A DNA stretch of 64,000 nt, taken from Lasioglossum baleicum (taxonomy: Eukaryota > Arthropoda > Insecta > Hymenoptera > Halictidae). The notes below the pieces were generated by a model. It ran no database searches. It was not told the DNA's origin and saw only the letters and a program-made list of their open reading frames with translations. A program made the translations under genes and the position numbers. Positions 1-12,098 of the stretch are shown piece by piece; positions within the stretch are counted from its first letter, which is position 1, and each line of letters begins with the position of its first letter. Location of the stretch: positions 5,518,001 through 5,582,000 of the forward strand of contig NC_134930.1 in NCBI RefSeq assembly GCF_051020765.1, written 5' to 3'.

Positions 1-814
1 CTGGTGAGTCCCATCTCGGCCTCATGGCTAAGAAGGTAGTGTATACCTGTTCGCGAACGACACCGATCAGTCCCTTCTCGGCCTCATGGCTAAGAAGGTA
101 GTGTATACCAGTTCGGGGACGAAACCGATCAGTCCCATCTCGGTCTCATGGCTAAGAAGGTAGTGTATACCAGTTCCGGACGACACCGGTGAGCCCCTTC
201 TCGGCCTCATGGCTAAGTAGGTAGTGTATACCAGTTCCGGACAACACCGGTAAGTCCCTCCTCGGCCTCATGGCTAAGAAGGTAGTGTATACCTGTTCGC
301 GGACGACACCGATCAGTCCCTTCTCGGCCTCATGGCTAAGAAGGTAGTGTATACCAGTTCGGGGACGAAACCGATCAGTCCCATCTCGGTCTCATGGCTA
401 AGAAGGTAGTGTATACCAGTTCCGGACGACACCGGTGAGCCCCTTCTCGGCCTCATGGCTAAGTAGGTAGTGTATACCAGTTCCGGACGACACCGGTAAG
501 TCCCTCCTCGGCCTCATGGCTAAGAAGGTAGTGTATACCTGTTCGCGGACGACACCGATCAGTCCCATCTCGGCCTCATGGCTAAGAAGGTAGTGTATAC
601 CAGTTCGCGGACGACACCGATCAGTCCCATCTCGGCCTCATGGCTAAGAAGGTAGTGTATACCAGTTCCGGACGACACTGGTAAGTCCCTTCTCGGCCTC
701 ATGGCTAAGAAGGTAGTGTATACCAGTTCCGGACGACACCGGTGAGTCCCATCTCGGCCTCATGGCTAAGAAGGTAGTGTATACCTGTTCGCGGACGACA
801 CCGATCAGTCCCAT

Positions 815-876
815 CTCGGCCTCATGGCTAAGAAGGTAGTGTATACCAGTTCGGGGACGAAACCGGTGAGTCCCAC
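815..876. repeat. Exemplar 62-bp monomer (class C, GGGGACGAAACC)
   Basis: This is the second major 62-bp class, with TTCGGGGACGAAACCGG and a TGAGTCCC tail ending in either CAT or CAC. It combines the length of class B with the GGTGAG tail of class A, so it may descend from an old recombinant between them. The CACCT-tailed form, seen here, commonly precedes a class B or CTGATC monomer and serves as a phase marker for the 1,662-bp unit. Confidence 0.93.
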
Positions 877-938
877 CTCGGCCTCATGGCTAAGAAGGTA
901 GTGTATACCTGTTCGCGGACGACACTGATCAGTCCCAT
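877..938. repeat. Exemplar 62-bp monomer (class B, CTGATC variant)
   Basis: This is the 62-bp class in which ACC is followed by TGTTCGCGGACGACAC and then a GATCAGTCCC tail. The GATCAG tail replaces the GGTGAG/GGTAAG tail of the 61-bp class. This copy carries CACTGATC instead of the commoner CACCGATC, a C-to-T change that makes the 10-bp perfect palindrome ACTGATCAGT. Related 62-bp variants are E (CAGTTCGCGG), H (GTTCGCGAACGAC with a CTT tail) and I (TTCGGGGACGAAACCGATC followed by CTCGGTCTC). Confidence 0.94.
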
Positions 939-999
939 CTCGGCCTCATGGCTAAGAAGGTAGTGTATACCAGTTCCGGACGACACCGGTGAGTCCCAT
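939..999. repeat. Exemplar 61-bp monomer (class A)
   Basis: This is a clean example of the shorter monomer class, counted from one CTCGG to the next. Its variable half reads CAGTTCCGGACGACACCGG followed by TGAGTCCCAT. The six-base palindromes GTATAC and ACCGGT are both present, and the two CCGG sites are separated by ACGACA. Closely related 61-bp variants differ in the tail: GTAAGTCCCTT (here called D), GTAAGTCCCTCCT (D'), GAGCCCCTT usually followed by TAAGTAGG in the next unit (F, and G when the body reads CCGGAAGAC), and CGAGTTCCGG (J). Confidence 0.95.
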
Positions 1000-1589
1000 C
1001 TCGGCCTCATGGCTAAGAAGGTAGTGTATACCAGTTTCGGACGACACCGGTAAGTCCCTTCTCGGCCTCATGGCTAAGAAGGTAGTGTATACCAGTTCGG
1101 GGACGAAACCGGTGAGTCCCATCTCGGCCTCATGGCTAAGAAGGTAGTGTATACCTGTTCGCGGACGACACCGATCAGTCCCATCTCGGCCTCATGGCTA
1201 AGAAGGTAGTGTATACCAGTTCCGGACGACACCGGTAAGTCCCTTCTCGGCCTCATGGCTAAGAAGGTAGTGTATACCAGTTCGGGGACGAAACCGGTGA
1301 GTCCCATCTCGGCCTCATGGCTAAGAAGGTAGTGTATACCTGTTCGCGGACGACACCGATCAGTCCCATCTCTGCCTCATGGCTAAGAAGGTAGTGTATA
1401 CCTGTTCGCGGACGACACCGATCAGTCCCATCTCGGTCTCATGGCTAAGAAGGTAGTGTACACCAGTTCCGGACGACACCGGTGAGCCCCTTCTCGGCCT
1501 CATGGCTAAGAAGGTAGTGTATACCAGTTCCGGACGACACCGGTGAGTCCCATCTCGGCCTCATGGCTAAGAAGGTAGTGTATACCTGT

Positions 1590-3620
1590 TCGCGGACGAC
1601 ACCGATCAGTCCCTTCTCGGCCTCATGGCTAAGAAGGTAGTGTATACCAGTTCCGGAAGACACCGGTGAGCCCCTTCTCGGCCTCATGGCTAAGTAGGTA
1701 GTGTATACCAGTTCCGGACGACACCGGTGAGTCCCATCTCGGCCTCATGGCTAAGAAGGTAGTGTATACCTGTTCGCGAACGACACCGATCAGTCCCTTC
1801 TCGGCCTCATGGCTAAGAAGGTGGTGTATACCAGTTCGGGGACGAAAACGATCAGTCCCATCTCGGTCTCATGGCTAAGAAGGTAGTGTATACGAGTTCC
1901 GGACGACACCGGTGAGCCCCTTCTCGGCCTCATGGCTAAGTAGGTAGTGTATACCAGTTCCGGACGACACCGGTAAGTCCCTCCTCGGCCTCATGGCTAA
2001 GAAGGTAGTGTATACCTGTTCGCGGACGACACCGATCAGTCCCATCTCGGCCTCATGGCTAAGAAGGTAGTGTATACCAGTTCGCGGACGACACCGATCA
2101 GTCCCATCTCGGCCTCATGGCTAAGAAGGTAGTGTATACCAGTTCCGGACGACACCGGTAAGTCCCTTCTCGGCCTCATGGCTAAGAAGGTAGTGTATAC
2201 CAGTTCCGGACGACACCGGTGAGTCCCATCTCGGCCTCATGGCTAAGAAGGTAGTGTATACCTGTTCGCGGACGACACCGATCAGTCCCATCTCGGCCTC
2301 ATGGCTAAGAAGGTAGTGTATACCAGTTCGGGGACGAAACCGGTGAGTCCCACCTCGGCCTCATGGCTAAGAAGGTAGTGTATACCTGTTCGCGGACGAC
2401 ACCGATCAGTCCCATCTCGGCCTCATGGCTAAGAAGGTAGTGTATACCAGTTCCGGAAGACACCGGTGAGCCCCTTCTCGGCCTCATGGCTAAGTAGGTA
2501 GTGTATACCAGTTCCGGACGACACCGGTGAGTCCCATCTCGGCCTCATGGCTAAGAAGGTAGTGTATACCTGTTCGCGAACGACACCGATCAGTCCCTTC
2601 TCGGCCTCATGGCTAAGAAGGTAGTGTATACCAGTTCCGGAAGACACCGGTGAGCCCCTTCTCGGCCTCATGGCTAAGTAGGTAGTGTATACCAGTTCCG
2701 GACGACACCGGTGAGTCCCATCTCGGCCTCATGGCTAAGAAGGTAGTGTATACCTGTTCGCGAACGACACCGATCAGTCCCTTCTCGGCCTCATGGCTAA
2801 GAAGGTGGTGTATACCAGTTCGGGGACGAAAACGATCAGTCCCATCTCGGTCTCATGGCTAAGAAGGTAGTGTATACGAGTTCCGGACGACACCGGTGAG
2901 CCCCTTCTCGGCCTCATGGCTAAGTAGGTAGTGTATACCAGTTCCGGACGACACCGGTAAGTCCCTCCTCGGCCTCATGGCTAAGAAGGTAGTGTATACC
3001 TGTTCGCGGACGACACCGATCAGTCCCATCTCGGCCTCATGGCTAAGAAGGTAGTGTATACCAGTTCGCGGACGACACCGATCAGTCCCATCTCGGCCTC
3101 ATGGCTAAGAAGGTAGTGTATACCAGTTCCGGACGACACCGGTAAGTCCCTTCTCGGCCTCATGGCTAAGAAGGTAGTGTATACCAGTTCCGGACGACAC
3201 CGGTGAGTCCCATCTCGGCCTCATGGCTAAGAAGGTAGTGTATACCTGTTCGCGGACGACACCGATCAGTCCCATCTCGGCCTCATGGCTAAGAAGGTAG
3301 TGTATACCAGTTCGGGGACGAAACCGGTGAGTCCCACCTCGGCCTCATGGCTAAGAAGGTAGTGTATACCTGTTCGCGGACGACACCGATCAGTCCCATC
3401 TCGGCCTCATGGCTAAGAAGGTAGTGTATACCAGTTCCGGAAGACACCGGTGAGCCCCTTCTCGGCCTCATGGCTAAGTAGGTAGTGTATACCAGTTCCG
3501 GACGACACCGGTGAGTCCCATCTCGGCCTCATGGCTAAGAAGGTAGTGTATACCTGTTCGCGAACGACACCGATCAGTCCCTTCTCGGCCTCATGGCTAA
3601 GAAGGTAGTGTATACCAGTT
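1590..3620. repeat. Tandem duplication, 984-bp unit, two copies
   Basis: Two adjacent copies of a 16-monomer unit are offset by exactly 984 bp. The CCGGAAGAC variant recurs at 1,651 and 2,635, and again at 2,451 and 3,435. Both copies contain the rare GAAAACGATC variant (near 1,850 and 2,834), which I did not see elsewhere in the window, together with the GGTGGTG and TACGAG variants. 984 bp equals four 62-62-61-61 tetramers. The left edge is blurred by one difference (GCGGAC versus GCGAAC). Confidence 0.85.
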
Positions 3621-6300
3621 CGGGGACGAAACCGATCAGTCCCATCTCGGTCTCATGGCTAAGAAGGTAGTGTATACCAGTTCCGGACGACACCGGTGAG
3701 CCCCTTCTCGGCCTCATGGCTAAGTAGGTAGTGTATACCAGTTCCGGACGACACCGGTAAGTCCCTCCTCGGCCTCATGGCTAAGAAGGTCGTGTATACC
3801 AGTTCGCGGACGACACCGATCAGTCCCATCTCGGCCTCATGGCTAAGAAGGTAGTGTATACCAGTTCCGGACGACACTGGTAAGTCCCTTCTCGGCCTCA
3901 TGGCTAAGAAGGTAGTGTATACCAGTTCCGGACGACACCGGTGAGTCCCATCTCGGCCTCATGGCTAAGAAGGTAGTGTATACCTGTTCGCGGACGACAC
4001 CGATCAGTCCCATCTCGGCCTCATGGCTAAGAAGATAGTGTATACCAGTTCGGGGACGAAACCGGTGAGTCCCACCTCGGCCTCATGGCTAAGAAGGTAG
4101 TGTATACCTGTTCGCGGACGACACTGATCAGTCCCATCTCGGCCTCATGGCTAAGAAGGTAGTGTATACCAGTTCCGGACGACACCGGTGAGTCCCATCT
4201 CGGCCTCATGGCTAAGAAGGTAGTGTATACCAGTTTCGGACGACACCGGTAAGTCCCTTCTCGGCCTCATGGCTAAGAAGGTAGTGTATACCAGTTCGGG
4301 GACGAAACCGGTGAGTCCCATCTCGGCCTCATGGCTAAGAAGGTAGTGTATACCTGTTCGCGGACGACACCGATCAGTCCCATCTCGGCCTCGTGGCTAA
4401 GAAGGTAGTGTATACCTGTTCGCGGACGACACCGATCAGTCCCATCTCGGCCTCATGGCTAAGAAGGTAGTGTATACCAGTTCCGGACGACACCGGTGAG
4501 CCCCTTCTCGGCCTCATGGCTAAGAAGGTAGTGTATACCTGTTCGCGGACGACACCGATCAGTCCCATCTCGGCCTCGTGGCTAAGAAGGTAGTGTATAC
4601 CTGTTCGCGGACGACACCGATCAGTCCCATCTCGGCCTCATGGCTAAGAAGGTAGTGTATACCAGTTCCGGACGACACCGGTGAGCCCCTTCTCGGCCTC
4701 ATGGCTAAGTAGGTATTGTATACCAGTTCCGGACGACACCGGTGAGTCCCATCTCGGCCTCATGGCTAAGAAGGTAGTGTATACCTGTTCGCGGACGACA
4801 CCGATCAGTCCCATCTCGGCCTCATGGCTAAGAAGGTAGTGTATACCAGTTCGCGGACGACACCGATCAGTCCCATCTCGGCCTCATGGCTAAGAAGGTA
4901 GTGTATACCAGTTCCGGACGACACCGGTAAGTCCCTTCTCGGCCTCATGGCTAAGAAGGTAGTGTATACCAGTTCCGGACGACACCGGTGAGTCCCATCT
5001 CGGCCTCATGGCTAAGAAGGTAGTGTATACCTGTTCGCGGACGACACCGATCAGTCCCATCTCGGCCTCATGGCTAAGAAGGTAGTGTATACCAGTTCGG
5101 GGACGAAACCGGTGAGTCCCACCTCGGCCTCATGGCTAAGAAGGTAGTGTATACCTGTTCGCGGACGACACCGATCAGTCCCATCTCGGCCTCATGGCTA
5201 AGAAGGTAGTGTATACCAGTTCCGGAAGACACCGGTGAGCCCCTTCTCGGCCTCATGGCTAAGTAGGTAGTGTATACCAGTTCCGGACGACACCGGTGAG
5301 TCCCATCTCGGCCTCATGGCTAAGAAGGTAGTGTATACCTGTTCGCGAACGACACCGATCAGTCCCTTCTCGGCCTCATGGCTAAGAAGGTAGTGTATAC
5401 CAGTTCGGGGACGAAACCGATCAGTCCCATCTCGGTCTCATGGCTAAGAAGGTAGTGTATACCAGTTCCGGACGACACCGGTGAGCCCCTTCTCGGCCTC
5501 ATGGCTAAGTAGGTAGTGTATACCAGTTCCGGACGACACCGGTAAGTCCCTCCTCGGCCTCATGGCTAAGAAGGTCGTGTATACCAGTTCGCGGACGACA
5601 CCGATCAGTCCCATCTCGGCCTCATGGCTAAGAAGGTAGTGTATACCAGTTCCGGACGACACTGGTAAGTCCCTTCTCGGCCTCATGGCTAAGAAGGTAG
5701 TGTATACCAGTTCCGGACGACACCGGTGAGTCCCATCTCGGCCTCATGGCTAAGAAGGTAGTGTATACCTGTTCGCGGACGACACCGATCAGTCCCATCT
5801 CGGCCTCATGGCTAAGAAGATAGTGTATACCAGTTCGGGGACGAAACCGGTGAGTCCCACCTCGGCCTCATGGCTAAGAAGGTAGTGTATACCTGTTCGC
5901 GGACGACACTGATCAGTCCCATCTCGGCCTCATGGCTAAGAAGGTAGTGTATACCAGTTCCGGACGACACCGGTGAGTCCCATCTCGGCCTCATGGCTAA
6001 GAAGGTAGTGTATACCAGTTTCGGACGACACCGGTAAGTCCCTTCTCGGCCTCATGGCTAAGAAGGTAGTGTATACCAGTTCGGGGACGAAACCGGTGAG
6101 TCCCATCTCGGCCTCATGGCTAAGAAGGTAGTGTATACCTGTTCGCGGACGACACCGATCAGTCCCATCTCGGCCTCGTGGCTAAGAAGGTAGTGTATAC
6201 CTGTTCGCGGACGACACCGATCAGTCCCATCTCGGCCTCATGGCTAAGAAGGTAGTGTATACCAGTTCCGGACGACACCGGTGAGCCCCTTCTCGGCCTC
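2990..6300. repeat. Duplication with 1,785-bp offset (29 monomers)
   Basis: Monomer order from about 2,990 to 4,510 is repeated at about 4,775 to 6,295, at a constant offset of 1,785 bp (13 x 61 plus 16 x 62). Shared diagnostic variants include GGTCGTG at 3,789 and 5,574, AAGATAG near 4,033 and 5,818, and CTCGTGG near 4,392 and 6,177. The copies are followed by different sequence because the first carries an extra 185-bp local duplication. Confidence 0.82.
4390..4760. repeat. Local 185-bp (three-monomer) tandem duplication
   Basis: The string B (preceded by CTCGTGG), B and a GAGCCCCTT-tailed 61-mer occurs twice in a row, with CGTGG at 4,392 and 4,577. The equivalent place near 6,177 and 7,841 has it once, so this is a gain private to this copy. 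The second unit ends with the TAAGTAGGTATTG variant, while the first continues with ordinary TAAGAAGG. Confidence 0.8.
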
Positions 6301-8912
6301 ATGGCTAAGTAGGTATTGTATACCAGTTCCGGACGACACCGGTGAGTCCCATCTGGGCCTCATGGCTAAGAAGGTAGTGTATACCTGTTCGCGAACGACA
6401 CCGATCAGTCCCATCTCGGCCTCATGGCTAAGAAGGTAGTGTATACCTGTTCGCGGACGACACCGATCAGTCCCATCTCGGCCTCATGGCTAAGAAGGTA
6501 GTGTATACCTGTTCGCGGACGACACCGATCAGTCCCATCTCGGTCTCATGGCTAAGTAGGTAGTGTATACCAGTTCCGGACGACACCGGTAAGTCCCTTC
6601 TCGGCCTCATGGCTAAGAAGGTAGTGTATACCTGTTCGCGGACGACACCGATCAGTCCCATCTCGGCCTCATGGCTAAGAAGGTAGTGTATACCAGTTCG
6701 AGGACGACACCGATCAGTCCCATCTCGGCCTCATGGCTAAGAAGGTAGTGTATACCAATTCCGGACGACACCGGTAAGTCCCTTCTCGGCCTCATGGCTA
6801 AGAAGGTAGTGTATACCAGTTCCGGACGACACCGGTGAGTCCCATCTCGGCCTCATGGCTAAGAAGGTAGTGTATACCTGTTCGCGGACGACACCGATCA
6901 GTCCCTTCTCGGCCTCATGGCTAAGAAGGTAGTGTATACCAGTTCGGGGACGAAACCGGTGAGTCCCACCTCGGCCTCATGGCTAAGAAGGTAGTGTATA
7001 CCTGTTCGCGGACGACACTGATCAGTCCCATCTCGGCCTCATGGCTAAGAAGGTAGTGTATACCAGTTCCGGACGACACCGGTAAGTCCCTTCTCGGCCT
7101 CATGGCTAAGAAGGTAGTGTATACCAGTTCGGGGACGAAACCGGTGAGTCCCATCTCGGCCTCATGGCTAAGAATGTAGTGTATACCTGTTCGCGGACGA
7201 CACCGATCAGTCCCATCTCGGCCTCATGGCTAAGAAGGTAGTGTATACCAGTTCGCGGACGACACCGATCAGTCCCATCTCGGCCTCATGGCTAAGAAGG
7301 TAGTGTATACCAGTTCCGGACGACACTGGTAAGTCCCTTCTCGGCCTCATGGCTAAGAAGGTAGTGTATACCAGTTCCGGACGACACCGGTGAGTCCCAT
7401 CTCGGCCTCATGGCTAAGAATGTAGTGTATACCTGTTCGCGGACGACACCGATCAGTCCCATCTCGGCCTCATGGCTAAGAAGATAGTGTATACCAGTTC
7501 GGGGACGAAACCGGTGAGTCCCACCTCGGCCTCATGGCTAAGAAGGTAGTGTATACCTGTTCGCGGACGACACTGATCAGTCCCATCTCGGCCTCATGGC
7601 TAAGAAGGTAGTGTATACCAGTTCCGGACGACACCGGTGAGTCCCATCTCGGCCTCATGGCTAAGAAGGTAGTGTATACCAGTTTCGGACGACACCGGTA
7701 AGTCCCTTCTCGGCCTCATGGCTAAGAAGGTAGTGTATACCAGTTCGGGGACGAAACCGGTGAGTCCCATCTCGGCCTCATGGCTAAGAAGGTAGTGTAT
7801 ACCTGTTCGCGGACGACACCGATCAGTCCCATCTCGGCCTCGTGGCTAAGAAGGTAGTGTATACCTGTTCGCGGACGACACCGATCAGTCCCATCTCGGC
7901 CTCATGGCTAAGAAGGTAGTGTATACCAGTTCCGGACGACACCGGTGAGCCCCTTCTCGGCCTCATGGCTAAGTAGGTATTGTATACCAGTTCCGGACGA
8001 CACCGGTGAGTCCCATCTGGGCCTCATGGCTAAGAAGGTAGTGTATACCTGTTCGCGAACGACACCGATCAGTCCCATCTCGGCCTCATGGCTAAGAAGG
8101 TAGTGTATACCTGTTCGCGGACGACACCGATCAGTCCCATCTCGGCCTCATGGCTAAGAAGGTAGTGTATACCTGTTCGCGGACGACACCGATCAGTCCC
8201 ATCTCGGTCTCATGGCTAAGTAGGTAGTGTATACCAGTTCCGGACGACACCGGTAAGTCCCTTCTCGGCCTCATGGCTAAGAAGGTAGTGTATACCTGTT
8301 CGCGGACGACACCGATCCGTCCCATCTCGGCCTCATGGCTAAGAAGGTAGTGTATACCAGTTCGAGGACGACACCGATCAGTCCCATCTCGGCCTCATGG
8401 CTAAGAAGGTAGTGTATACCAATTCCGGACGACACCGGTAAGTCCCTTCTCGGCCTCATGGCTAAGAAGGTAGTGTATACCAGTTCCGGACGACACCGGT
8501 GAGTCCCATCTCGGCCTCATGGCTAAGAAGGTAGTGTATACCTGTTCGCGGACGACACCGATCAGTCCCTTCTCGGCCTCATGGCTAAGAAGGTAGTGTA
8601 TACCAGTTCGGGGACGAAACCGGTGAGTCCCACCTCGGCCTCATGGCTAAGAAGGTAGTGTATACCTGTTCGCGGACGACACTGATCAGTCCCATCTCGG
8701 CCTCATGGCTAAGAAGGTAGTGTATACCAGTTCCGGACGACACCGGTAAGTCCCTTCTCGGCCTCATGGCTAAGAAGGTAGTGTATACCAGTTCGGGGAC
8801 GAAACCGGTGAGTCCCATCTCGGCCTCATGGCTAAGAAGGTAGTGTATACCTGTTCGCGGACGACACCGATCAGTCCCATCTCGGCCTCATGGCTAAGAA
8901 GGTAGTGTATAC
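5585..8912. repeat. Abutting tandem duplication, 1,664-bp unit
   Basis: Two directly adjacent copies (about 5,585-7,248 and 7,249-8,912) share the same monomer order at a constant offset of 1,664 bp (17 x 62 plus 10 x 61). Rare shared variants include CTGGGCCTC (6,354 and 8,018), TTCGAGGACG (6,697 and 8,361) and CCAATTCCGG (6,756 and 8,420). Visible differences are few: CCGATCCGT near 8,315 in the second copy, and AAGAATG near 7,173 and 7,419 flanking the junction. Confidence 0.85.
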
Positions 8913-11900
8913 CAGTTCGGGGACGACACCGGTGAGTCCCATCTCGGCCTCATGGCTAAGAAGGTAGTGTATACCAGTTCCGGACGACACCGGTAAGTCC
9001 CTTCTCGGCCTCATGGCTAAGAAGGTAGTGTATACCAGTTCGGGGACGAAACCGGTGAGTCCCATCTCGGCCTCATGGCTAAGAAGGTAGTGTATACCTG
9101 TTCGCGGGCGACACCGATCAGTCCCATCTCGGCCTCGTGGCTAAGTAGGTAGTATATACCAGTTCCGGACGACACCGGTGAGTCCCATCTCGGCCTCATG
9201 GCTAACAAGGTAGTGTATACCTGTTCGCGGACGACACCGATCAGTCCCATCTCGGCCACATGGCTAAGAAGGTAGTGTATACCTGTTCGCGGACAACACC
9301 GATCAGTCCCATCTCTGCCTCATGGCTAAGTAGGTAGTGTGTACCAGTTCCGGACGACACCGGTGAGTCCCATCTCGGCCTCATGGCTAAGAAGGTAGTG
9401 TATACCTGTTCGCGGACGACACCGATCAGTCCCTTCTCGGCCTCATGGCTAAGAAGGTAGTGTATACCAGTTCGGGGACGAAACCGGTGAGTCCCACCTC
9501 GGCCTCATGGCTAAGAAGGTAGTGTATTCCTGTTCGCGGACGACACCGATCAGTCCCATCTCGGCCTCATGGCTAAGAAGGTAGTGTATACCAGTTCAGG
9601 ACGACACCGGTAAGTCCCTTCTCGGCCTCATGGCTAAGAAGGTAGTGTATACCAGTTCGGGGACGAAACCGGTGAGTCCCATCTCGGCCTCATGGGTAAG
9701 AAGGTAGTGTATACCTGTTCGCGGACGACACCGATCAGTCCCATCTCGGCCTCATGGCTAAGAAGGTAGTGTATACCAGTTCGGGGACGACACCGGTGAG
9801 TCCCATCTCGGCCTCATGGCTAAGAAGGTAGTGTATACCAGTTCGCGGACGACACCGATCAGTCCCATCTCGGCCTCATGGCTAAGAAGGTAGTGTATAC
9901 CTGTTCGCGGACGACACCGATCAGTCCCATCTCGGCCTCATGGCTAAGAAGGTAGTGTATACCAGTTCGGGGACGACACCGGTGAGTCCCATCTCGGCCT
10001 CATGGCTAAGAAGGTAGTGTATACCAGTTCGCGGACGACACCGATCAGTCCCATCTCGGCCTCATGGCTAAGAAGGTAGTGTATACCAGTTCGGGGACGA
10101 AACCGGTGAGCCCCTTCTCGGCCTCATGGCTAAGAAGGTAGTGTATACCTGTTCGCGGACGACACCGATCAGTCCCTTCTCGGCCTCATGGCTAAGAAGG
10201 TAGTGTATACCAGTTCGGGGACGAAACCGGTGAGTCCCACCTCGGCCTCATGGCTAAGAAGGTAGTGTATACCAGTTCAGGACGACACCGGTAAGTCCCT
10301 TCTCGGCCTCATGGCTAAGAAGGTAGTGTATACCAGTTCCGGACGACACCGGTAAGTCCCTTCTCGGCCTCATGGCTAAGAAGGTAGTGTATACCAGTTC
10401 GGGGACGAATCCGGTGAGTCCCATCTCGGCCTCATGGCTAAGAAGGTAGTGTATACCAGTTCAGAACGACACCGGTAAGTCCCTTCTCGGCCTCATGGCT
10501 AAGAAGGTAGTGTATACCAGTTCGGGGACGAAAAAGGTGAGTCCCATCTCGGCCTCATGGCTAAGAAGGTAGTGTATACCTGTTCGCGGACGACACCGAT
10601 CAGTCCCATCTCGGCCTCATGGCTAAGAAGGTAGTGTATACCAGTTCGGGGACGACACCGGTGAGTCCCATCTCGGCCTCATGGCTAAGAAGGTAGTGTA
10701 TACCAGTTCGGGGACGAAACCGATCAGTCCCATCTCGGTCTCATGGCTAAGAAGGTAGTGTATACCAGTTCCGGACGACACCGGTGAGCCCCTTCTCGGC
10801 CTCATGGCTAAGTAGGTAGTGTATACCAGTTCCGGACGACACCGGTAAGTCCCTCCTCGGCCTCATGGCTAAGAAGGTAGTGTATACCTGTTCGCGGACG
10901 ACACCGATCAGTCCCATCTCGGCCTCATGGCTAAGAAGGTAGTGTATACCAGTTCGCGGACGACACCGATCAGTCCCATCTCGGCCTCATGGCTAAGAAG
11001 GTAGTGTATACCAGTTCCGGACGACACTGGTAAGTCCCTTCTCGGCCTCATGGCTAAGAAGGTAGTGTATACCAGTTCCGGACGACACCGGTGAGTCCCA
11101 TCTCGGCCTCATGGCTAAGAAGGTAGTGTATACCAGTTCCGGACGACACCGGTGAGCCCCTTCTCGGCCTCATGGCTAAGTAGGTAGTGTATACCAGTTC
11201 CGGACGACACCGGTGAGTCCCATCTGGGCCTCATGGCTAAGAAGGTAGTGTATACCTGTTCGCGAACGACACCGATCAGTCCCATCTCGGCCTCATGGCT
11301 AAGAAGGTAGTGTATACCAGTTCGCGGACGACACCGATCAGTCCCATCTCGGCCTCATGGCTAAGAAGGTAGTGTATACCAGTTCCGGACGACACCGGTA
11401 AGTCCCTTCTCGGCCTCATGGCTAAGAAGGTAGTGTATACCAGTTCCGGACGACACCGGTGAGTCCCATCTCGGCCTCATGGCTAAGAAGGTAGTGTATA
11501 CCTGTTCGCGGACGACACCGATCAGTCCCATCTCGGCCTCATGGCTAAGAAGGTAGTGTATACCAGTTCGGGGACGAAACCGGTGAGTCCCACCTCGGCC
11601 TCATGGCTAAGAAGGTAGTGTATACCTGTTCGCGGACGACACCGATCAGTCCCATCTCGGCCTCATGGCTAAGAAGGTAGTGTATACCAGTTCCGGAAGA
11701 CACCGGTGAGCCCCTTCTCGGCCTCATGGCTAAGTAGGTAGTGTATACCAGTTCCGGACGACACCGGTGAGTCCCATCTCGGCCTCATGGCTAAGAAGGT
11801 AGTGTATACCTGTTCGCGGACGACACCGATCAGTCCCATCTCGGCCTCATGGCTAAGAAGGTAGTGTATACCAGTTCGCGGACGACACCGATCAGTCCCA

Positions 11901-12098
11901 TCTCGGCCTCATGGCTAAGAAGGTAGTGTATACCAGTTCCGGACGACACTGGTAAGTCCCTTCTCGGCCTCATGGCTAAGAAGGTAGTGTATACCAGTTC
12001 CGGACGACACCGGTGAGTCCCATCTCGGCCTCATGGCTAAGAAGGTAGTGTATACCTGTTCGCGGACGACACCGATCAGTCCCATCTCGGCCTCATGG

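Larger units (their letters stand above)
1..1640. repeat. Leading block, repeated near 51.0 kb and 53.3 kb
   Basis: The first 1.6 kb has the same order of monomer variants as the stretch beginning near 51,045 (offset 51,044, matching to about 52,300). It also matches the stretch beginning near 53,322 (offset 53,321, matching to about 54,930). The shared markers include the rare GGACAACACC variant near 240 and the TACACC variant near 1,469. A private G-to-T change (CTCTGCC near 1,372) separates this copy from the 54.7-kb one. The block holds a smaller internal repeat of the I-F-D' monomer string at 100-260 and 340-500. Confidence 0.85.

Noticed and set aside
1..60. Left window edge as an array boundary
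   Set aside because: The first bases are already mid-monomer and match 51,045 onward, so the array clearly continues outside the window.
939..999. CCGG-ACGACA-CCGG as a hairpin or terminator
   Set aside because: Only four base pairs are possible because CCGG is self-complementary, flanking bases do not extend the stem, and no T-run follows.
6690..6705. TTCGAGGACG variant as a Pol III B box or tRNA relic
   Set aside because: It resembles GTTCGANNC only partly, the required C is absent, and there is no A box or cloverleaf. It is a simple variant of the CAGTTCGCGG monomer.
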